Source: DATBLE01 sp963764565
GTDB lineage: Bacteria; Actinomycetota; Thermoleophilia; Gaiellales; Gaiellaceae
Assembly (NCBI GenBank): GCA_963764565.1
Contig: CAVXTD010000008.1
Location: 186,001 to 250,000, forward strand
Reading direction: 5' to 3'
DNA length: 64,000 nucleotides
The notes under the pieces: model-generated
What the model was told of the DNA's origin: nothing
The model's database searches: none
Seen by the model: the letters and a program-made list of their open reading frames with translations, nothing else
Translations under genes and position numbers: made by a program
In this document: in pieces, positions 59,706-64,000 of the stretch
How the letters are laid out: the number at the start of each line of letters is the position of its first letter
How positions within the stretch are numbered: position 1 is the first letter of the stretch

Positions 59706-60280
59706 TCTCTGAGAGCTCGGCGCCCTCCCAGAGGAGATCCTGGCCGCTGACCTCGAGGGCCGGCATCTTGCGGCTCTCGATCTGCCGTCGGCGCCGGCTT
59801 CCACACGCCCCACGAGCGGCGGTAGTACATCAGCGGAGCGTCCTCGTCGGCGGCGCTCGCACCCTCCTCGACCTGGCCGAGCAGGATCACGTGGTCGCCC
59901 GGCTCGAGCTCCTGGACGGTGACGCACTCCGCCCAGGCGAGCGCGTCCGCCGTCGAGCACCGGCATGCCGCTCGCACGTCGCGCGCCAGTCCACGTGGTC
60001 GAACTTGTCGTCCTGCTTCGAAGCGAACAGCCGCGCGATCTCGCTGCGGCCCTCGCGGAGGAAGTTGACGACGAAGCGGCCGCCCGCACGCAGCGCCGGC
60101 AGCGTCCGGCGAGGTCAGGTCGACGCACACGAGCAGGAGCGGCGGCTCGGCCGAGACGCTCGACACCGCGGTCGTCGTCAGCCCGCGCGGCGTGCCGTCC
60201 GCATCGAGCGTCGTCACGATCGCGACCCCCGCCGGGTACGAGGCCATGATCTCGACGAAGGTGTCGCGGTCGACGGGCAT
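59695..60280 (-). CDS. Flavin reductase-like (FMN split-barrel) protein
   Basis: ATG 60280 overlaps the oxidase stop (TGATG). MPVDRDTFVEIMASYPAGVA, IVTTLDADGTPRGLTTTAVS and, after shifts near 60115 and 59950, AWAECVTVQELEPGDHVILL and YYRRSWGVWKP match flavin reductase domains of two-component monooxygenases. A third shift near 59790 joins KPAP to IESRKMPALEVSGQDLLWEG, ending SETSV in the repeat. It probably provides FMNH2 to an oxygenase such as the neighbouring LLM protein. Confidence 0.75.
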
Positions 60281-61849
60281 CAGCGCTGCGGAGCAGCGCG
60301 CCGCCGGAGCAGCTCCTTCGCCACGAGCGTACCCGAGCCGGCGCCGAGGCCCGGGCCGGGGTGGGTGCTCGCGCCGATGTGCCAGAGCCCGGCGACGTGC
60401 GTGCGGTGGCCGGGAAGGCTCGGCCGCGGCCGCCAGAGCAGGTTCTGGTCGAGCGCGCACGAGCCGGCGTAGATGTCGCCGCCGACCATGTTCGCAGTTC
60501 GCCGCCTCGATGTCGACGGGCGAGAACGTCACCCGCCGCAGGACGACGTCGCGTCGAAGCCCGGCGCGTGCCGCGCAATCCGCGCCTGGATCCGGTCCGC
60601 GTACGCCTCGCGCAGCTCCTCCGTCCAGTCCGCCGCTCGTGTCGAGCTCGCCCGCCGCATCGCCCTTCGGCACGCGACGGGACCTCCTGGAGCTGGATCC
60701 AGAGAATCCACGATCCGTCAGGCGCCCGCGACGGGTCGACGGCCATCGGCTGGCCGACCACGACGGTCGCCTCCGCGGGAAGGAGGCCGCGGTCGGCCTC
60801 GTTCACCGCCCGCGAGACGCCGTCCAGGCCGGGAGTGAGGTGGACGATCGCGGTGCGGCCGAGCCGCTCGTCGCCCTGCCACGCCGGCGGCTCCGAGAGT
60901 GCGAAGTGGATCTGCATCTCGCCGCGGCCGAAACGGAAGCGCCGTGCCTCTTCGACCGGCCCGTCGCCTCCGAGCAGGTCGCCGTAGAGCTGCTGCGGCG
61001 TGACGTTCGCGAGCACGGCCCGTTCGGCGGCGATCGCCTCGCCGTCGGCCGTGTGGACGCCGACCGCCCGGCCGAGCTCGACGACGACCCGGTCGACCTC
61101 CCGACCCGTCTCGCAGGCGCCGCCGGCGTCCTCGACGATCCCGCCAGCGCCTCGACGAGCTTCATCCCACCGCCGCGCGGCACCGGCATGCCGCCCAGCT
61201 CGATCGCGACGCCGATCACCTGGGCCATGAACCCGGACGAGGCTGCATCGGGCCCGAGGCCGGTGTGCAGCACCCACGGCGCGAACAGCCCGTGCACGCG
61301 CTCGTCCTCGAACGTCTCGGCCGTCCAGTCTCTCGCGCTGGAGAGGACGTTGCCGGCGAACTCGACCAGCCCCCGCCTGCCCAGTCGCCGCAGCGCCTTC
61401 GCGCCGAGCTTGGCGCCGTCCCGGGACCAGAGCTCGGTCGAGAGCACGCCGAAGGCGAGGTCGGCGTTCGGGAGGAACTCCGCCACCGTGCGCTCCCAGC
61501 CCGGCCCGAGCGTCGCCACGTTCTGCTCGTGCGAGGTCGTCAGAAAGCGGCTGTCGCCGTCCGGGAAGAGCGTCGCGGTCGGCAGCTCCGTGTTCAGGTA
61601 CTCGACGCCGCGCGCCTCCAACTCGTCCTTCAGCTCCGCGTAGGCGGCCGAGCCGGTGAAGAGCGGGTGCCACGACGCGAACACCTCGTGCACGAAGCCC
61701 GGCTCGGTGATCTCGGCGGTCCGGATCGCGCCGCCCAACCAGTCGTTGCGCTCGAGTACGCACACGCGCCAGCCTGCACGGGCGAGGAGCGCGGCGGCGA
61801 CGAGCGAGTTGATCCCGCTCCCGATCGCGACCGCGTCGAACCGCCTCAC
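60280..61849 (-). CDS. Phytoene-desaturase/amine-oxidase-like FAD oxidoreductase
   Basis: GTG 61849. The dinucleotide-binding motif is FDAVAIGSGINSLVAAALLA followed by GWRVCVLERNDWLGGAIRTA. The central part (PWVLHTGLGPDAASSGFMAQ, MPVPRGGGMKLVEALA) and the C-terminal FAD loop GDIYAGSCALDQNLLWRPRP (then GLWHIGASTHPGPGLGAGSG) fit carotenoid-desaturase-like enzymes. At least three frame changes occur (near 61145, 60700 and 60490). ~523 aa. Often annotated as phytoene dehydrogenase, but no other carotenoid gene is nearby; the substrate is uncertain. Confidence 0.75.
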
Positions 61850-61926
61850 AGCCGCTCCATGCTCGTCTCGAGCTCGTCGACGAAGCTCGCCGGGAACGTC
61901 GTCCACTCGCAGATCCCGATGCGCAC
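61846..61926 (-). CDS. Possible 26-residue leader peptide overlapping the FAD oxidase start
   Basis: GTG 61926 gives MRIGICEWTTFPASF-x and ends MERL at TGA 61846-61848, overlapping the oxidase GTG by GTGA, the hallmark of coupled translation. It is too short for a recognisable fold and could be the remnant of a longer gene or chance. Confidence 0.3.
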   Translation of the reverse strand: MRIGICEWTTFPASFVDELETSMERL

Positions 61927-61950
61927 GAAGCAACGGTAAACCGTTCCCCA

Positions 61951-61980
61951 TTGAACCGGCGTACCCAGCAGGCGTATGGT
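61951..61980 (+). promoter_or_regulatory. Sigma-70-type promoter of the second binding-protein gene
   Basis: TTGAAC (61951-61956) and TATGGT (61975-61980) are separated by 18 bp and precede the ATG at 62009 by 28 bp with an AAGGAGG site in between. A complete -35/-10 pair plus Shine-Dalgarno. Confidence 0.6.
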
Positions 61981-62008
61981 CCGCCTTTCCCTCTTGCAAG
62001 GAGGACAC

Positions 62009-63194
62009 ATGAGAACACGCAGGTTCGGGATCGCCCTGCTCGCGCTCGCCGCAGTCGCGGTCGCCACGACCGTGGGCGTTACGACCGCGGCCGGGAAGAG
62101 CTCCAAGGGTCCGACGATCGTGATCGGCGCGGCCGTCGACCTGACGAGCAGCATGAAGCCGTTCGATTCGCCGGCACTGGCCGGGGCGCAGATCGAGGCG
62201 AAGAAGCTCGCCGCGGCCGGCGGGCCCAACTTCGTGATCAAGGTCTGCAACCACCAGCTGAAGAAGCAGAAGTCGTGCGCCGCCCAGCTGATCCAGCAGG
62301 GCGCCAAGATCGCGATCGACACCTGCGACGTCGAGTACGGCGCCGCAGCGACGCAGGAGTTCATCAACCACGGGATCCTGACGATCGCCCCGTGCGTGAC
62401 CACCGACCAGATGGGGCCGCAGCGCTTCGGCGCCAAGGGGAAGCTCGCCTTCACGATGGGCGGCACCGCCCAGGACGAGGGCTCGGCGGACGCCGAGTAC
62501 GCGTACTCGCGCGGCTGGCGGACGGCGATCGTCGTCAAGGACAACTTCCTCGTCTACTTCCGCGACGTGTCCGACGCGTTCGCGAAGCGCTTCCAGGAGC
62601 TCGGCGGCAAGATCGTCGACCGCCAGGCGTTCACGTCGTTCCGGCAAGGACATCGGCAACGTGATCAGCAAGGTCGCCGGCGAGAAGGCGGACGTGATCT
62701 CGTTCGTGACCGCGTTCGGCGAGTTGCCGCAGTTCGTCGGCGGCATCCGCAGCGCCGGGAACAACACGCCGATCATCAACTCGTGGGGCGGCGACGGCAC
62801 CTACTGGAACCCGAAGAACCCGCAGGTGACCGAGTACTACGTCGACAACTACGCGTCCTCGTTCGGCGACGACCCGAACCCGTCGGTGAACAAGCTGCTG
62901 GCGGCTCTGCTCGCGGCGAAGAAGGTGCCCTACACGGCGAGCTTCGTCCTCGGCGCGGCGACGATCGACGCCCTCGCGGCGGCTCTGAAGAAGACGGGCG
63001 GCTCGACCGACGGTGCGGCCCTCGCAAAGGCGTTCGAGAGGTTCCGCAACCAGCCGACGATCTCCGGCCCGATCACGTTCTCGGCGACGCTGCACAGCGT
63101 CGTCAACCGCCCCTGGCGGATCATGAAGGTGCAGAACAACAAGGAGACGTTCCTGAAGTTCTGGAAGACCAAGAAGGTGACGAAGATCCACTAG
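62009..63194 (+). CDS. Liv-type ABC substrate-binding protein, second system
   Basis: ATG 62009 after AAGGAGG. Signal peptide FGIALLALAAVAVATTVGVT. Mature start TIVIGAAVDLTSSMKPFDSP; further landmarks are QEFINHGILTIAPCVTTDQM, RGWRTAIVVKDNFLVYFRDV and INSWGGDGTYWNPKNPQVTE. A frame change near 62645 separates DRQAFTSF and GKDIGNVISKVAGEKADVIS. ~394 aa. Distinct from the 38368 gene product, so a different ligand is likely. Confidence 0.83.
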
Positions 63195-63201
63195 GACGCG
63201 C

Positions 63202-63970
63202 GTGGCAGAACCGCGTCCGAGCACGATCGACCGGTGGCCCGGAGACACTCTCCGGGCCACCGCCGTCTCACGACACTTCGAGGGCGTTCACGCCCTCGAA
63301 GGCGTCACGCTCGAGCTGCACCGTCACGAGGTCGTCGGGCCTGATCGGGCCGAACGGCGCCGGCAAGACCACGCTGGTCAACGTCCTGAGCGGCTTCGAC
63401 CGTCCGAGCAGCGGGTCCGTCGAGCTCTCCGGGCGCGACGTGACGAGCTGGAGCCCGCACCGGCGCGGTCGCGCGGGACTTGGCCGGACGTTCCAGCACA
63501 GCCGGTCGTTCGCGGGGCTGACCGTCCGCGAGAACGTCGAGGTGTCGGCGCTCGGCTCGGGGGCGGGCCCTCGCGAAGCCCGTCGACGCGCGGACACGCT
63601 GCTCGGGCTCGTTGGGCTGTCCGGGCGCGAGAGCCAGCCTGCCGGCAGCCTTCCGCACGGCGACGAGCGCAGGCTCGGCGTCGCCCGGGCGCTCGCGATC
63701 GAGCCGCGCTTTCTGCTGCTGGACGAGCCGGCCGCGGGTCTTCCCGAGGGCGAGGTGCCCGAGTTCGCAGCCGTCGTCCGCTCGGTGCGCGACGAGCACG
63801 AGGCCGGCGTTCTTCTGATCGACCACAACATGGCGCTCGTGATGGAGGTCTGCGACCGGATCCACGTCCTCGACCAGGGCCGCACGCTGGCTGAGGGCAC
63901 GCCCGCCGAGGTCCGCGGGAACCTCGACGTCACGGCGGCCTATCTCGGCGAGGCACCGGTGATGCAGTGA
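63202..63970 (+). CDS. Liv-type ABC transporter ATP-binding protein (LivG-like), second system
   Basis: GTG 63202. Walker A LIGPNGAGKTTLVNVLSG is readable after a frame change near 63340 and follows VTLELHRHEVV. The linker is SLPHGDERRLGVARALAIEP, Walker B RFLLLDEPAAGLPEGE, and the switch is LIDHNMALVMEVCDRI. ~255 aa. It comes directly after the binder gene, so the order is binder-ATPase; permeases are presumably beyond the window. The TGA overlaps the next GTG. Confidence 0.82.
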
Positions 63971-64000
63971 GCGCCGCGCTCGAGCTCGACCGGCTGGAGG
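63967..64000 (+). CDS. Start of a downstream gene, probably a LivF-type ATPase (cut by window end)
   Basis: GTG 63967 overlaps the preceding TGA by GTGA and reads MSAALELDRLE before the window ends. Position and N-terminus fit a LivF-type ATPase, but only 11 codons are visible. Confidence 0.45.
   Translation, partial: MSAALELDRLE

Noticed and set aside
60280..61849. Calling a carotenoid biosynthesis cluster from the phytoene-desaturase-like gene
   Set aside because: No phytoene synthase or cyclase nearby, and the subfamily is broad.

Overview
The window is high-GC DNA that reads like an actinobacterium of the class Thermoleophilia (Gaiellales/Solirubrobacterales relatives). The clues are GTG/TTG starts, many LLM (F420/FMN-type) oxidoreductases, Liv-type amino-acid ABC cassettes, a class II (B12) ribonucleotide reductase, a manganese/iron SOD, a DUF5937/ArsR regulator, and Ig-like surface repeats of a kind I associate with that class. 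No rRNA or 16S-linked gene is present, so the taxonomic call is an inference. About forty genes are interrupted by single-base frame changes, often in G/C runs, while the protein sequence continues intact in another frame. I read this as indel error from an uncorrected long-read assembly, not mass gene decay, and I give coordinates for the whole gene with the break noted.

Layout. 1-4156: C-terminal part of a giant surface protein (beta-helix, four repeat modules, Ig-like spacers). 4293-14096: envelope and housekeeping genes (membrane glycosyltransferase-like protein, tRNA-Thr, tmk-holB, a sugar epimerase, a LytR_C protein, an O-antigen ligase/TPR protein). Inside this stretch, 11889-13130 is a small, compositionally different island with a KGG-type small protein, a DUF5343-like gene and a roughly 400-base all-purine tract. 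14200-18097: nrdJ carrying a LAGLIDADG intein at the redox-active cysteine. 18990-22805: ABC-2 exporter plus MMPL operon on the minus strand. 22927-32477: secreted phosphatase with PPC-like repeats, M29 aminopeptidase, phosphoribosyltransferase, an FMN alpha-hydroxyacid oxidase translationally coupled to a probable SelW-like selenoprotein with an in-frame UGA, then two beta-propeller proteins. 32544-38331: regulator, SOD, aldo-keto reductase, an ornithine-cyclodeaminase/threonine-dehydratase pair, peroxiredoxin and bicupin. 38368-43488: complete livK-H-M-G-F-type transporter. 43597-46311: DUF3303 protein, class V aminotransferase, and a small toxin-antitoxin pair. 46424-61849: a long, mostly overlapping catabolic series (three-subunit molybdenum hydroxylase plus CoxG, FAD reductase, LLM oxidoreductases, M20 and M24 peptidase-fold hydrolases, a fumarylacetoacetate-hydrolase-fold enzyme, an isopropylmalate/homocitrate-synthase-like lyase, flavin reductase, phytoene-desaturase-like oxidase). 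62009-64000: start of a second Liv-type transporter.

How it works together. The right-hand third looks like uptake (two Liv systems) feeding an oxidative pathway that hydroxylates, opens and hydrolyses an unidentified organic, possibly N-containing, substrate. The molybdenum subunit lacks both known CO-dehydrogenase active-site loops, so CO oxidation is not supported. Gene starts fall into two classes: some have strong Shine-Dalgarno sequences (nrdJ, both binding proteins, SOD), and many have a TAnnnT box only 6-9 bases before the start codon, the signature of leaderless transcripts.
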